From NCBI RefSeq assembly GCF_015706575.1, contig NW_024037058.1:6573806-6637805 (forward strand): DNA of 64,000 nt. The letters are read 5' to 3'. Of this stretch, positions 32,806 to 44,543 are shown piece after piece. The notes under the pieces are model-generated. The model saw only the letters and a list, made by a program, of their open reading frames with translations, ran no database searches and had not been told where the DNA came from. Every line of letters begins with the position of its first letter. Position 1 is the stretch's first letter. The DNA is from Patiria miniata (Eukaryota; Echinodermata; Asteroidea; Valvatida; Asterinidae). A program made the translations under genes and the position numbers.

Positions 32806-34773
32806 ATGGCATCTAATGTTACAGCGCAATCAGTGTTGGAGAAGATTAGTGTGGATCATCTGGAATGCTCCATCTGCACCAACCGTTTCAGGCAGCCCAA
32901 ACTGCTGGACTGTTTGCATAGTTTTTGCCTGCAATGCCTTCAAGAGCTGAGACAGAGCCAAGATCCTAGTGCTACAAAGCTGACATGTCCTCTGTGCAGG
33001 TGTGAAACCATGTTGAAAGGGTCTGGGGTTGCTGATCTCACTAATAACTTTGCATTCAGTGCCCTGGTGGAGGAAGTTACAATGCAGGAAAAGCTACTGG
33101 AAGGTCAAGGGTCAGAGATCAAATGTCAAAACTGTAAAGAGGAGAATCAGGCAATTTCAAGATGCATGGACTGTGATCATTTCCTCTGTCAAGAATGCCA
33201 AAAGGCTCATGAACGTATGACTGTCATCAATTTGCACAAAATCTATACACTGGCTCAACTTCGATCAGGAGAGATTGCCTACAAGAGTAAACTCAGAGAA
33301 GAAGTTCCAAAATGTGGCAAGCATCCAGATCAGAATCTCAATGTCTACTGTGACACATGTGAGCAAGTCATATGTCTCATGTGTACTGTTCTTGATCATG
33401 GGAATCCAAAACATTCCCTCATTGGCCTATCTGAGGCTTTTGAAAAGTGTCAGAAAAAAGTTGAAGAACTTGTCTCAAACGTTAGTAAGAGCAAAACAGA
33501 ACTGAACACCACCATAGAAAAGACTTGCACAAACCGCAAGAAACTCGAAGTCATGTTTGCAAACACCAAGAAGAAAATCTCAGAAAAGGCTGACCAAGAG
33601 GTTGCCAAGATCCGACAGGAGGAGCAGAAACTGTTAAAAGAGACTGACAGGATTTACCAAGAGAGAATCACAACGTTTGATGCAGCTCAAACCAATAACA
33701 GCAAAGAGGTGACACAGACAGAGCAAAAGCTGGAAGACGTGAAACAACTCATGAATCAAGCAAGCTGCTATGAGATTCTTGAACTTCAGCAGAAGCTCTC
33801 GCATAACCTCAGTGTACTGACAGGGAAACAGCCACAGCAAGTTCCTGACAAGTTGACCTTCATGGACTTTGAGGAAGGTGAGAGGTCACTTGGGAGACTC
33901 ATTCTGGAGGAAGAGCCAAAGGCTGCAGCAAAGCAATCACCAAGACCTGGAAGATCATGTGTGAAGGAGAAATGGGAACTAAAGACTGAAATCAAGAACT
34001 TTGAATTAAGTGCATCATCACCCATATCACTTATTGCAGTACCCTCTAACAATAAAATACTTGCACTATCCAAAACGATTCTTGGAAATAGTGGAACACT
34101 ATTCACATTATCACTGACCAATAGTCAACATGGACCACCTCCTATTCCACAAAGGCTACAAATCAATGGCCTCACTGATGATATAAGGTGTATTGCAGTG
34201 AGCAAGGATGACAACCTCCGAGTTATAAATGGTCCAGTAGTCAAGGTCTTCAACAAGCAACATCAGCTCCTCCATCAGTTCACACCAGGTAGAGGGTCAG
34301 ACAGCCAACCAACATGCCTTGCAGTGGATGACAGCAATCTGATAGCAGTGGGTTATGGTGGCAAGAATGAGATATCTCTACACAACCCAGATGGATCCCT
34401 CATCAGGAGACTGCCTGCTCTAATGATTGGAGATGATCTGACAATGCACAATCACCACGTAATCTACACAAACTGGCTTAACAAATGGTTGGTATGTGTA
34501 GGCTACTATGGTGCCAGTGTATTCTCAGTAGACATGACCAGCAACATGCAGAGGGGTGGGCACCCTAAAGGTGTGTGCTGTGACAGTGATGGCAGCATCT
34601 ATGTTGCTGAGTGGGGATATCCAACAGGTGATATTCTACATTACAGTCCTGATGGCAAGTACATTGGATGTGTGATCAAGGAATGTGATGATCCAAGTGG
34701 CATCACATTCACATCGCATGGTGATCTGGTAGTGGCTGCAGGACAGTCTGTACAGATCTATCACCGACTGTAA
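32806..34773 (+). CDS. TRIM gene 4: RING, two B-boxes, coiled coil, NHL-like propeller
   Basis: Predicted 655-residue TRIM E3 ligase with the cleanest gene structure in the array: TATA-like box at 31809, 5' exon, insertion-free 803-bp intron, and one coding exon. It starts at MASNVTAQS; the in-frame GTG at 32746 lies in the intron. All zinc ligands of RING (Cys21-Cys64), B-box 1 (Cys107-His144) and B-box 2 (Cys170, His173, Cys182, 185, 190, 193, His198, His203) are present. Arg66 of the RING is Cys, as in gene 5. The coiled coil (about 204-350) is almost identical to genes 3 and 5. The propeller starts near 395, with variable stretches at 395-451 and in the later loops (TNWLNKWLV, MQRGGHPKG, WGYPTGD). 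The target is unknown. Confidence 0.95.
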   Translation: MASNVTAQSVLEKISVDHLECSICTNRFRQPKLLDCLHSFCLQCLQELRQSQDPSATKLTCPLCRCETMLKGSGVADLTNNFAFSALVEEVTMQEKLLEGQGSEIKCQNCKEENQAISRCMDCDHFLCQECQKAHERMTVINLHKIYTLAQLRSGEIAYKSKLREEVPKCGKHPDQNLNVYCDTCEQVICLMCTVLDHGNPKHSLIGLSEAFEKCQKKVEELVSNVSKSKTELNTTIEKTCTNRKKLEVMFANTKKKISEKADQEVAKIRQEEQKLLKETDRIYQERITTFDAAQTNNSKEVTQTEQKLEDVKQLMNQASCYEILELQQKLSHNLSVLTGKQPQQVPDKLTFMDFEEGERSLGRLILEEEPKAAAKQSPRPGRSCVKEKWELKTEIKNFELSASSPISLIAVPSNNKILALSKTILGNSGTLFTLSLTNSQHGPPPIPQRLQINGLTDDIRCIAVSKDDNLRVINGPVVKVFNKQHQLLHQFTPGRGSDSQPTCLAVDDSNLIAVGYGGKNEISLHNPDGSLIRRLPALMIGDDLTMHNHHVIYTNWLNKWLVCVGYYGASVFSVDMTSNMQRGGHPKGVCCDSDGSIYVAEWGYPTGDILHYSPDGKYIGCVIKECDDPSGITFTSHGDLVVAAGQSVQIYHRL

Positions 34774-36929
34774 GGACAGATTAATTAAACTGGGGCTATC
34801 CAGTGTATCCAGTGTATCCACCAACCACTTCCATCAGACATTAAACATTGTTATCACTGACAAAAAACTTGAAAGTTCATTCCCTCAAAAAACATTCTAC
34901 AATACTGCATATTTGGTTTATTGCTAAGGTCTTTGGTCTCTGTATGTGTTGACTTTAATAGCTCAACCACTTCCCCTTTGGAAAACCTTGGATTTCAACA
35001 CCCAGCCTACTTCCTGTAAAATCTTAGATCTGGTGGCCCAAAAATGAGAGCAAAGGAATGACCCTTCACATTGTTTGCAAATAGGGCTGAGTGCACATTT
35101 TAAAATATTACAAATGAGAGGAAAGTATTACCACAAGAGGGCAATTCAATTTTCACAGATCCATGGCGGCAAATGCAAAGTCAATGCATGATGTGCTTAC
35201 CAAGTATAAGATATAACCCTATTCCTGTATGAAATGTAAACATTTCCTTAATATTGTTATTCGATTTTTCAATTATTGGGGAAATTGTTGAGTTTAGATG
35301 AATGCAACTTACATGTATGTTCGAATGAGAAAGATTTGGCACCTCTGTGTACATGAGACAAGTACATTACTTAAGAGCAACTGAATGAAATATGTGTGAT
35401 ATTGAACTCAAACGATAGTTTAAAAAGTAAATCATATGTAATCACTTGGTTGTCTCTTTCACAGTGCTTTCTGAGTGCCTCATCAAATTAATATTAGTTT
35501 CATTACATTTACAACCATGTTGAAAATGAAAACCTTGTGCATTCTACTGCAATGATACATGGATGTTTGTAAATGTGGTTAGTATGATGGATGTACATTT
35601 GTAAATTGAAATTGTTTGCCTTAGAAGTTCTCAAATGTGATTTTTTTAAATACTACAATAGAAGATGAATTTCGAACATTTTATGAATTTGGGGTCCAGT
35701 TTTTCCTGTCCCTGTGCATCTGACATCTACGATTTTGTAATAGAAGATGCACTCCTTTATGTGTGTACTCTTCCTTCAAGAATGCTTCTGTGAATCAAAT
35801 GACCTACCCAACAAATATTAATTAGTTTGAAGTCATTTTTAATGCCACTTGAATGGCAAATTATACATTTCAGAGTTTACAGGGACAGGAAAAATGTCAG
35901 ACTTTGGACCCTAAATGTATAGATTGACCTACTTGTGAGAGGTTCCGTATCATTACAATAATAGTTTAGTTTATTCCATAAATGATTGAGGCTTTGCTTC
36001 TTTGAATAAGTACTGGTTTGCTAAATGCTGATAGACCAAGTAGTCTAAATGAACTTGAAGCAATGAGCATTTGCTTTCATTACAGAATATTTCTCCAAGA
36101 GAACGCAGCTTCCATGACAACAATGGCATTTCAGCAAAGATCCATTTAAGTCTGTTATTTTACCAATCAGCATCTCACATACATTTCAGCTGCATTTTCC
36201 ACTGGGCATGTGTGACTCCTAGGGTTATTTGCATACATAATGAGGGCTGCCTGTTTTACACCGATGATGTAACTCAAAAATATATATTTGTATTTTATCA
36301 TTTATAGACCACTTAATTTGGAAGCCGTTATTATTGTATCACTAGTTAGTTCATTCACTGTATATTTTGTCAAAGGCCTTTTCAAAAACGTTTTCTGAGA
36401 ACATAGCAACAATGATTTTATGAAACAACCCACTTTTCTCATTTGTCAGTTGTTTACATTTAGGACCATTTTGTTTTTCGACAAAAGCATAACATCAGTG
36501 GCTTCCCCAACATTTATACTTGTACATAATGGTAGAGGGGATTATCAAGTAATCAGATTTGTGAAAACATTTTCTCTTGTTTTTTTTTTATCTCCTGATT
36601 GACCGCATTTGAATATTGTCCAAATGCTCTCAAAATATGTTGAGTATGTAACTATGATCTTAGAAAATTAGTCAAAAAAAACAAACAAACACTACAACAA
36701 CACTGTTTACGGTCAGCTTTGAAAATTGCTCATTTTTATCAAAACAAAAAAAAAATGTAGTAAAGAGAAATCTTTTGTATGTTAAAGATCACCTTATGGG
36801 GTTTTATGTTGAGTATTTTATTGTCCTGTGAAAACTTTAAATGTCTAGAAACCTTAAGCGAAAAAGTGACACATGAATGATCAAAATTAACCACTTTACA
36901 AGGGAAAAATTTAAACATGGAATTGTTTT
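34774..36929. repeat. Conserved 3' flank of TRIM unit 4
   Basis: Noncoding. It aligns over its whole length with 12957-15000 and, apart from the 613-bp insertion, with 3439-6150. No gene. Confidence 0.75.
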
Positions 36930-37603
36930 GGTAATCCTGATCTTTAGGACCCCGTTCCATATAAGAGAACGAAGAAGACACTTTATGTTTCCGGACTTAC
37001 CTCAACATTTTACGATGATACAAGCAGGAAAAGTCACTCTGTGTGCTGAAAATCATCTACATAGTTCGCTAAAATACCATGTTGAATATGAACAAGCTTA
37101 ATTTGTGGAAAGAGGGCAGGGTTTTGATTTATGAGGGAAATTATGGGGTAAAACGGCAACGAAGACTGCCCGCACGAGACGAAAGAAACAAAATGGCGAC
37201 CAATGCCACTAATGATTCTGATTGGCTAATTTTTGCGAGGGAAAAATTGCTTGGACTGTGACCAATTCACCTGTACTAGCGTACAGATACTGACTGTAGC
37301 AAAGGGGGTGAGTCCACAACTGGGAACAGCAGCCTCGCTATCGCGCACTCATCACAGCAGACGTCAAAGTGGAACGCGACAGTTACGGCACATTTCTCAT
37401 GTTTTCGACTGCCAAAAAAGGTAGGAAAGTCACCTTTTCTGTGTAAAAGTGTTTCAAAATTACAAACAAACATGAGTTTATCTGTAGAAACACGACTGCT
37501 TTAGTCTGGGAGAGTAATTTTGGTACTGAAAAGTCAATTCCAAAAGTTAGTTTCCAACGGAGCTCGTAATGTAAATAGAGGTGTCCTAAAGATAAGGATT
37601 ACC
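36930..37603. mobile_element. 674-bp MITE with 8-bp target duplication
   Basis: Flanked by ATTGTTTT on both sides (36922-36929 and 37604-37611). Unit 2 reads uninterrupted through GGAATTGTTTTTCCAAACTG at about 15020. Termini are GGTAATCCTGATCTTTAGGA and, reverse-complemented, GGTAATCCTTATCTTTAGGA. The superfamily is uncertain; 8-bp duplications occur in hAT and a few others, and these ends lack the usual hAT CAG. No transposase. Confidence 0.85.
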
Positions 37604-37611
37604 ATTGTTTT

Positions 37612-38764
37612 TCCAAACTGAATGTCTAGCAAAAGCATTTTTAGGGCATGCTTATACAAAAAATATTGAAAGTAAATATTTCTTTAAATTATGGGCGTAA
37701 AGACAGTTACACTTGACATCTAAAAGTGAAAGAACTGATATTGTATGGTTGCCGAGGGTGCAGTCAAGTACCCACACACCTATAGATAACTTATAAATAT
37801 CACACATTCTATGGGAGTGAAACGTACGGGATCTGGAACTTCCTAAAGGTACCAGCGGCGTAACTAGGGTTAAGCTTCTAGGGGGCACCTGGGGGTTCAC
37901 CAATTTTTTGGAAGGGGGGGGGGCAAGGAAGGTTACATATACATTTGTTGCATGTAATTCAAGATTTCAAATGGAGTGGGGGGGGGGGGGAGAGACACGT
38001 GGCCCATAGTTACACCTTTGAAAGGTACACAGAAATATGGAATTCTAACATCATATCAGGTTTAACAGTCCCTTACATATTTACAATTAAAACTAGTTAC
38101 GAACCAATAAATGGTTTGAAAGGTATCAACCCCCTTTAATTGTCTTATATTGCAGGCCACTCTTTTTTTAATAAATTGAAATACAAAATGATTTTGTTGG
38201 AAATGAAGCCTTAACACTAGTCTAAGTCTCACCCGTTGTATCACCCTCTCTGTCTCTGGTCCAACGTCGGATATATCTACACATTCAAATTGATGCGACC
38301 CTGCGCGCCAGCCAATTAATCAGAGTCGACATGACGCCATTTCAATCTGAAATCTGATGATGCCATGTTTTTGTAATGCAACAACGGACATCTAGATCCA
38401 ATAAAACCCGACATTGGCTTTCAAAGCTGTTGCATATATAGGCTATGCGAACGTTCATTATGGACAAGATGTGAATGCACAAGAGTGCATTGTCGTCACG
38501 AGTCTTATTTAAAATACTATGTGGTAATCATTCAAAGTCAAAGGATGTTTGCGCATCACGTAAACATATTGATACAGGCCGCTTCACACAAGCTTTTTTT
38601 TCTACCACAATTCACAAGGTAAAAGCGTAATAGATTATTATATGTGCATGATAAGGATAACGGAAGACCCCATATAGAAGGTGCTCGCTGAATGGTCAGA
38701 ATCAAGAGGTCAAGACACAGTCTTGTTTTTCATAATTAATCGCAGAATCTACTCGCATATAGAC
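37612..38764. other. Intergenic stretch with transposon-derived pieces
   Basis: Shares blocks with 6300-7000 and 15050-15440, with G runs near 37914 and 37979. No gene. Confidence 0.5.
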
Positions 38765-38772
38765 CCTTGCTG

Positions 38773-39690
38773 CAGTGTTGGAGCACTCGTACTCGAACTC
38801 GAACTCGAGTACAACTCGAGTATCAATAAAAATACTTGGCCCATACTCGATCATAAGTACTCGAAAAAAGTACTCGGCACGTACTCATAATTTTGGACTC
38901 GTCCCATAACTTGACAAACTGTACTTGGTGAACTCAATCCAAGTCGCGCAGTACTCGAAATAAAATTCGGGTTTTTTTTCGATACTAATTTTTCGATACT
39001 ACACTTTGACCAAAAAAATCACAGAGTGTACATGGATATGAAAATGATAAGTATTGCGCTGTATTCTTTATCGACTCTAAATCAAGCATTCGTGAATGGG
39101 TATTGGCAGCGCTCACAGTATCACTGGTGCACATTTTTTACTGTCCTATTCCTACTGAATACTACAAGAATACCAGCAAAATAAATCGCAACCTTCTTTC
39201 CATGGGCTGCATGTACGATCATTACACGAGGCATTTTCTAACTAACATTCTCTGGCGCATAGCGGTGAGTTCGATCCAGACGTAGACATGTCTTTTTCGT
39301 CAGAAATTATATCTTAGGGGTATAGAGATCACAAGGAATGTTTCGCTAACGGACAGAAGCAGCACAGCACGGTATGCAAGTCATGTGGGCTGCAGATTTC
39401 GGAGAAGTCTGGAACAACTTCCAACTTCGATAAGCATCTTCGACGCAATGAATCAAGAATTCCAAGCAAAAACAACACTTTTTAATATGTGTATGTGTTA
39501 ATTTCTTGGAATACTGGGTAATTACTTAACATCTCACATGTATGTAAAGGCGCTGAATTTCATAATGCTTTAGTTTAAAAATGTACTCGGGGTGTACTCG
39601 ATATCTTTGTACTCGTATTCGGCCCATACTCGTCACTGTGTGTACTCGGAAAACTTGGTACTCGAGTTTTGGTACTCGACTACAACACTG
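38773..39690 (+). mobile_element. 918-bp hAT element with a BED-finger remnant
   Basis: A perfect 8-bp duplication CCTTGCTG flanks the element (38765-38772 and 39691-39698). Termini are CAGTGTTGGAGCACTCG and, reverse-complemented, CAGTGTTGTAGTCGAGTACC. The subterminal regions are full of TACTCGA-type repeats. Unit 2 has the corresponding empty position near 15448 (GACTCTTGCTGCATAC). It keeps the DNA-binding finger of a transposase but not the catalytic domain, so it is nonautonomous. Confidence 0.92.
39333..39455 (+). pseudogene. BED-type zinc finger remnant of a hAT transposase
   Basis: An open stretch encoding KECFANGQKQHSTVCKSCG, then LQISEKSGTTSNFDKHLRR. The pattern Cys-x2-Cys, then SGTTSN, then His near the end is the classic BED finger of hAT transposases and ZBED proteins. 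The frame soon ends downstream. The catalytic domain is missing. Confidence 0.85.
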
Positions 39691-39853
39691 CCTTGCTGTG
39701 TACAGGGATATTACATAGACTACCTTAGCACCAATCCCCCTACAATTAAGAACAATTCACAATGCAGTGTGAGTGTGCCAACAAGTGTTTGCCTCAAGAG
39801 GCCACTTTTCAACTTTATTTAAAAGTAAACTAACTTCTACAAAATGAACTTAC

Positions 39854-39950
39854 CTGTACATGGAAGTACATTGGGGAATCTGTTCTTTTTTTTTCAGACA
39901 GGTTTCTTGGCTTCCTCACAGTTGACTACCACTGACATTTCACATAGCAC
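39854..39950 (-). pseudogene. Exon-like cassette C, copy 4
   Basis: 97 bp with splice sites kept. A TGA replaces the second Cys codon in one frame, and a TAG interrupts the frame that would join to cassette B at 41495. Nonfunctional as coding sequence in either reading. Confidence 0.45.
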
Positions 39951-40489
39951 CTACATGTACATTTCAAAGTGAACAAATTGACAGACAACACACATTACAT
40001 TGCTTTTTCTCTCTCGAGCTCGGACTTCAATTACGAATCAAGTTAACTCTTGCTGACTGAATCGTTCGCATATTCATTCTTCAGCAAGTGCATGGACAAC
40101 ATAGCCATACACCAGTATGGCAGAAATATAGAACCGAGTCTGTGACACGGACTTGAGTTTGACTTGAGTTGCAAATTCTCAGACTTAACTTCAAGTTACA
40201 ATGGCTGATGACTCAAACTCGGCTCTCATGACTCAACTCATGACTCAGACTAGACATCGGGGACATGTTACTGGTGAGTCACATTTCACTGACTCAATGA
40301 AACAGTTTTGGCAAAACTGTCTGGTAATAAATTAAGCTAATGCTGATGGAGTGCAAAATTTGGTTTGTTGTTGGTAACAATTGGTTGAAATAAAGCCCTT
40401 GTATTCTGATACATTCTGCTTTGCAGATACGAAAATGGGAAGATCTGATAACCTCACTTGAAGTTCTATAGACTACACACATTCCGAGT

Positions 40490-41405
40490 GGAGTTACCCA
40501 GCCCTGAATTTTATCATTGGGTTGTCATGTAGGGCTGGAGCTAATTTTTCACGTAACCGAGCAGTGTAAGCAGGTCCCAAAAAAAATTGAGAAAATTTGT
40601 GGAAAATGTTCAATTTTGTCCCCGTTACACACTAATTGCAACTGCAACTCACCCCAAACTTGCCTGGAATAACCATTACCCTACACAGGTCCTTGAAGTA
40701 AAAAACGATCCACGATGAAGAGTCAGCATTGTACACATGTAGGCATGGCCAGGACCGCAATTGGTTTGTGCACAAAAAAAATTGTGTACAATGAATGGCA
40801 GTCGATTACCAGGCACAGAGCGCTGTCAACTACTCGTTTTTGCCGGCTGCGCTGGCTGTTGGCGCATGACGTCACGCGGAAGCGTAACTCCCGATGACTG
40901 TTTCATGCACTAATATGAGGTTTACCACTCGCATCACAGCTTTGGTACTGTGACCGCAACCGATGCATGAAACAGTCATCGGGTGTTACGCTTCCGCGTG
41001 ACGTCATGCGCCAACAGCCAGCGCAGCCGTCAAAAACAAGTAGATGACAGCGCTCTGTGCCTGGTAATCGACCCCCATTCATTGTACACAATTTTTTTTG
41101 TGCACAAACCAATTGCGGTCCTGGCCATGCCTGCAAGGTTGTCAGGTTAGCGGTTATTCCTCCTTTTTTCACTGCAATTGTAGGCTGAATCTTCATCGTG
41201 GATCGTTTTTTTTACTTCAAGGACCTGTGTAACGGTTATTCCAGGCAAGTTTGGGGTGAGCTGCAATTGCAATTAGTGTGTAACGGGGACAAAATTGAAC
41301 ATTTTCCATTTTTTTTGGGACCTGCTTACGCTGCTCGGTTACGTGAAAAATTAGCTCCAGCCCTACATGACAACCCAATGATAAAATTCAGGGCTGGGTA
41401 ACTCC
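40490..41405. mobile_element. 916-bp foldback element
   Basis: Two long inverted arms, 40490-40909 and 40964-41405, surround a 54-base centre. Outer ends read GGAGTTACCCAGCCCTGAAT and its inverse. The arms are highly similar but differ by a short indel near 40730/41130. Each arm holds TGACGTCA. Comparison with 16230-16260 shows the site without it. The small open frames inside are mirror images of one another and are not genes. Exact target duplication not resolved. Confidence 0.88.
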
Positions 41406-41494
41406 AGCTAGGTCGAACCCTGAAATTTCGTGACATTTTTTTGAGACTTTTAAAGTTGTGAGTTCTTGAAATATTCACTGAACCAAAGTTTTAC

Positions 41495-41574
41495 CCCAAA
41501 GTCAGCTTGAATTCCTCCACAGGGTCTTGCTTGTCTATCTGTTTTTGCAGTGTGGTAATGGTGTTCTGGAGTGA
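41495..41574 (-). other. Exon-like cassette B, copy 2
   Basis: 80 bp with the same splice sites as 16291-16370 (acceptor GGGTCAG, donor GG then GTAAAAC). It is still open and encodes SLQNTITTLQKQIDKQ followed by DPVEEFKLTLG. Its downstream partner C (39854) is broken by stops. Confidence 0.42.
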
Positions 41575-44357
41575 CTGACCCAATAAGCACCAACCTTAGC
41601 CGGTCTGTTGAGCGTCATGTGTCGCATCTCAGTGTCGCTGACCACGCGTTCTTGGTCCTTCTAGAGGGGATGTTGGTGTCAGAACCCCAGGAGCTGGAAT
41701 TATCGTCATCGCTTTTGGGGACATAGGCCTGGCCTGGGGGAAAGGATAAAACGTCCAATACAATACTGTAACTAATAGTGGTCATCCGTGTTTATTTTTG
41801 TATAGAGCATTTTCGTAATATTATAAAATACCTTAGGCCCCCCCCCCAAAAGTCTTCGGTTTCTGGTATGGAGCTTGCCCCAAAAGGTGCGGCGTGTGGC
41901 TTTTTTTTCTTTTTCACTTATTTTCTTCTTCAAATGTTGGCTGATGACTGCAAATGGTGCCCGACTAAATTTAGTGCAAAACATAAAGGAGCCCAGAGAG
42001 GCCACATAAAGCTTATACTCGATCTTAACCCCATCTAAAACATGTAAAAATTGTGCAGCAGCAGGATTCCAGTCAAACCAGTGAGTTTGGCGGTTTTAAC
42101 ACATCATCTTACATGGAAAAAAAACTTTTTAATTTTGCCGACACGCATGGCTACGGCGACGCGCACGCAGACCAGAAACCGGAGCCTTCTTTTTGGCCTT
42201 AGCGAAGACAGTCTAAAACGTCCTGTCAAATCATGGCACCTGGTGTGCTGTCATTTTTAAGAAGAGTGGTGTTTTTTTTTATCAGTTTCAAACACGTCAT
42301 GGTTGGCTGACCAGCAATGGGAAAAACTGTTTGTTTTTTGTTTGTTTGTTTTTAAATACTTCCCCCAATTAACCATATTTAGTTAGTCCGAATTTTGTAA
42401 TTCGCAATTAATTACACATCTATGAACGGGTAGAAGCCAGCTAGACCGGTTCCCTGACCTTATACAATTCCCTGACATCTATAAATTGCTCCGTTTTATC
42501 TTAAGTGGGGTCAAGGAACCAGAATACAGGAACATGATTGTTTTTCTTGGTTTGTCCAGGATCTACGAACACAAAACTTCAAACAAGACAGTGTAACAAT
42601 ATTTGCTATAAATACTAAACCCCAAATCCATCGTTTCTGAAAATTACAGGAAAGCAAATGTTGTGTATTCTTTGCAACACAAGCATTCCATGATGTTTCC
42701 ATAACATGAAAATTTCATTGGTGTTTTTATTGAGTAAACCTTTATCTACCATAACATAGTTATTCCACTAAATTCTTGCAAGAAACTTCACAGACTTTTA
42801 TCACTGTGTCTTGAAAATGTATGCCTTAAAACGTAACATCTGTAATGGTTGTTCACAGCAGTGAACTCAACATGTGGAAATGGATCTTCGTGTAATTTTA
42901 TAGTTGGTTTTGCATGTTTTCCTGAAATTGTAAACTGATATTGTGAAACAGAAAGTTGCTCGATATAGTCACTGACTGGGCAAATTCCACTCTGGATTTA
43001 ATCTGAGGCCTGATTTTCATTGTGGATTTTGTTGGAGACATTTTAATCTCTTTGGATTTGAACAGTTTAATTAAATCAAATATTGAATCAAGAATTATTT
43101 AATCATTCTGTAGTCCAACCTACTCATTTCTTTTGCCCTTCTGTCAATTGGGTGCTTGTCTTTTGTTGTAAAGGGAAACCACGTTTGAATGAATTTTCAA
43201 CACGTCACTTCTAATCTTTATGTAAAATTTCTATTTCAGGGCAGCTGCAACCCTCTTTAAAAGGCTTTTATTTTGGATTAATTTTGTGCACAAACAAATG
43301 CACAATGCAAGGAGACTCCTTCCTAGCATTTACATTATTGATCGCGATAGGGACAGCTAGGAACCAGTTAAACATACGAGGAGCTAATCATGGTTTGATG
43401 GCAAATCATTCATAATTTGTGGGGTAATTTTTCCAAAACTGAATGTTGGGGGAGCAATTTTCTCCATTTGATGTATCATGTAGAAGTGAGTTAAAAAAAA
43501 ATTATCCAAAAAAACCTTTTGTTTCCTTGGTCAAACCTTTGATTTGAAGGAAAAACTTGAAAAGAGCACTCATTTAGTGATGAGTTTCACAAGATAACTT
43601 TCAGACCCTAATCTAACACATGAGCTGAAAGTAGATTGACAACTAGGTTGCAATTCTTAAGAACTGTACTCATGTCAAATCTGCACTTTTTTTTAGACAT
43701 AGTGTCTCGGACTAGACAAGTGATGACATAAAGAAATATCAACACGAAAATAGCCCAACCAGCCTTAATATATGAGCAGTAATCTGATTTGAAGGCTTCT
43801 TGCTCTGGGAATTTAAGAAAATTTGATATTTTTTTCCTGACTAATTCCAATTTTGTCTATTGTATTCTTAACTCCCACATTGCCCCCCCCCCCCCCAAAA
43901 AAAACCCCTTACAAACCTTTGATTTTGCATCTGGAACCCTCCTAGGAAAAGTTTTACTTTGGATTACTTTTGTAGCTCTAATAACAGAAAAATAAAATAT
44001 ACATTCTTCCATGCTATCACGAAACTGAATCACTATTGGGCGACAAACAACTGAAAAATATAATATAATTAAAAATAAAGTCAGTCAAATTCTGAGGGCA
44101 GTGCTTTATTCAAAAGTGAACAAAAGATTGCTATTGAAAAAAAAAATTGAAAACACTTTTTTTTTATTAGGCTGAAATTTGAAAATAACCAGGGCTGCTT
44201 AGTCCCATAATAGCATTGGTGACTTCTGATTCCATTTTTGTGGGCTGGGGCACCAGGGTCATGGAAACACTGACTGCTATTTATGCACAGGAACCTGCAT
44301 TGATGTGTGCATCAATGTACGTACAGTATGTACAAGTGGACTCAGTCCAAAAGCTTC
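41575..44357. other. Intergenic stretch upstream of TRIM gene 5
   Basis: 41600-41800 matches 16400-16600, and 42205-42670 matches 23555-23990 upstream of gene 3. The rest (42.7-44.3 kb) is AT-rich with a C run at 43884. No gene recognised. Confidence 0.5.
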
Positions 44358-44365
44358 TAAATATA
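44358..44365 (+). promoter_or_regulatory. TATA-like box of TRIM gene 5 (diverged)
   Basis: TAAATATA followed by GAACTGGGAATTTAC, the counterpart of TATTTATAGAATTGGGAATT in units 1, 2 and 4. Confidence 0.5.
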
Positions 44366-44389
44366 GAACTGGGAATTTACGCACTGTGT

Positions 44390-44543
44390 GCAATCATATT
44401 TAAGTATTCATGTACACATGTACATGTACAGTGCATTGCATACACATCAAACGGTGAACTGCCTACGGAAGTTGTGCGCCATCTTTCAGTAGAAGGATAG
44501 TTTCAAATTTTCCTTTTAAACCAACAAAAAGACTTCAATTCAG
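44390..44543 (+). other. Noncoding 5' exon of TRIM gene 5 (diverged)
   Basis: Ends TTCAATTCAG then GTAAGA at 44544. The acceptor TTTCTTAG ends at 46692, which gives a 2149-bp 5'-UTR intron. The conserved upstream ORF of the other copies is lost here. A different short frame (MYTCTCTVHCIHIKR) is present by chance. The sequence beyond the TATA context is not similar to the other 5' exons. Confidence 0.45.

Noticed and set aside
40715..41401. Several small frames on both strands with similar translations
   Set aside because: They are mirror images created by the two arms of the foldback element.
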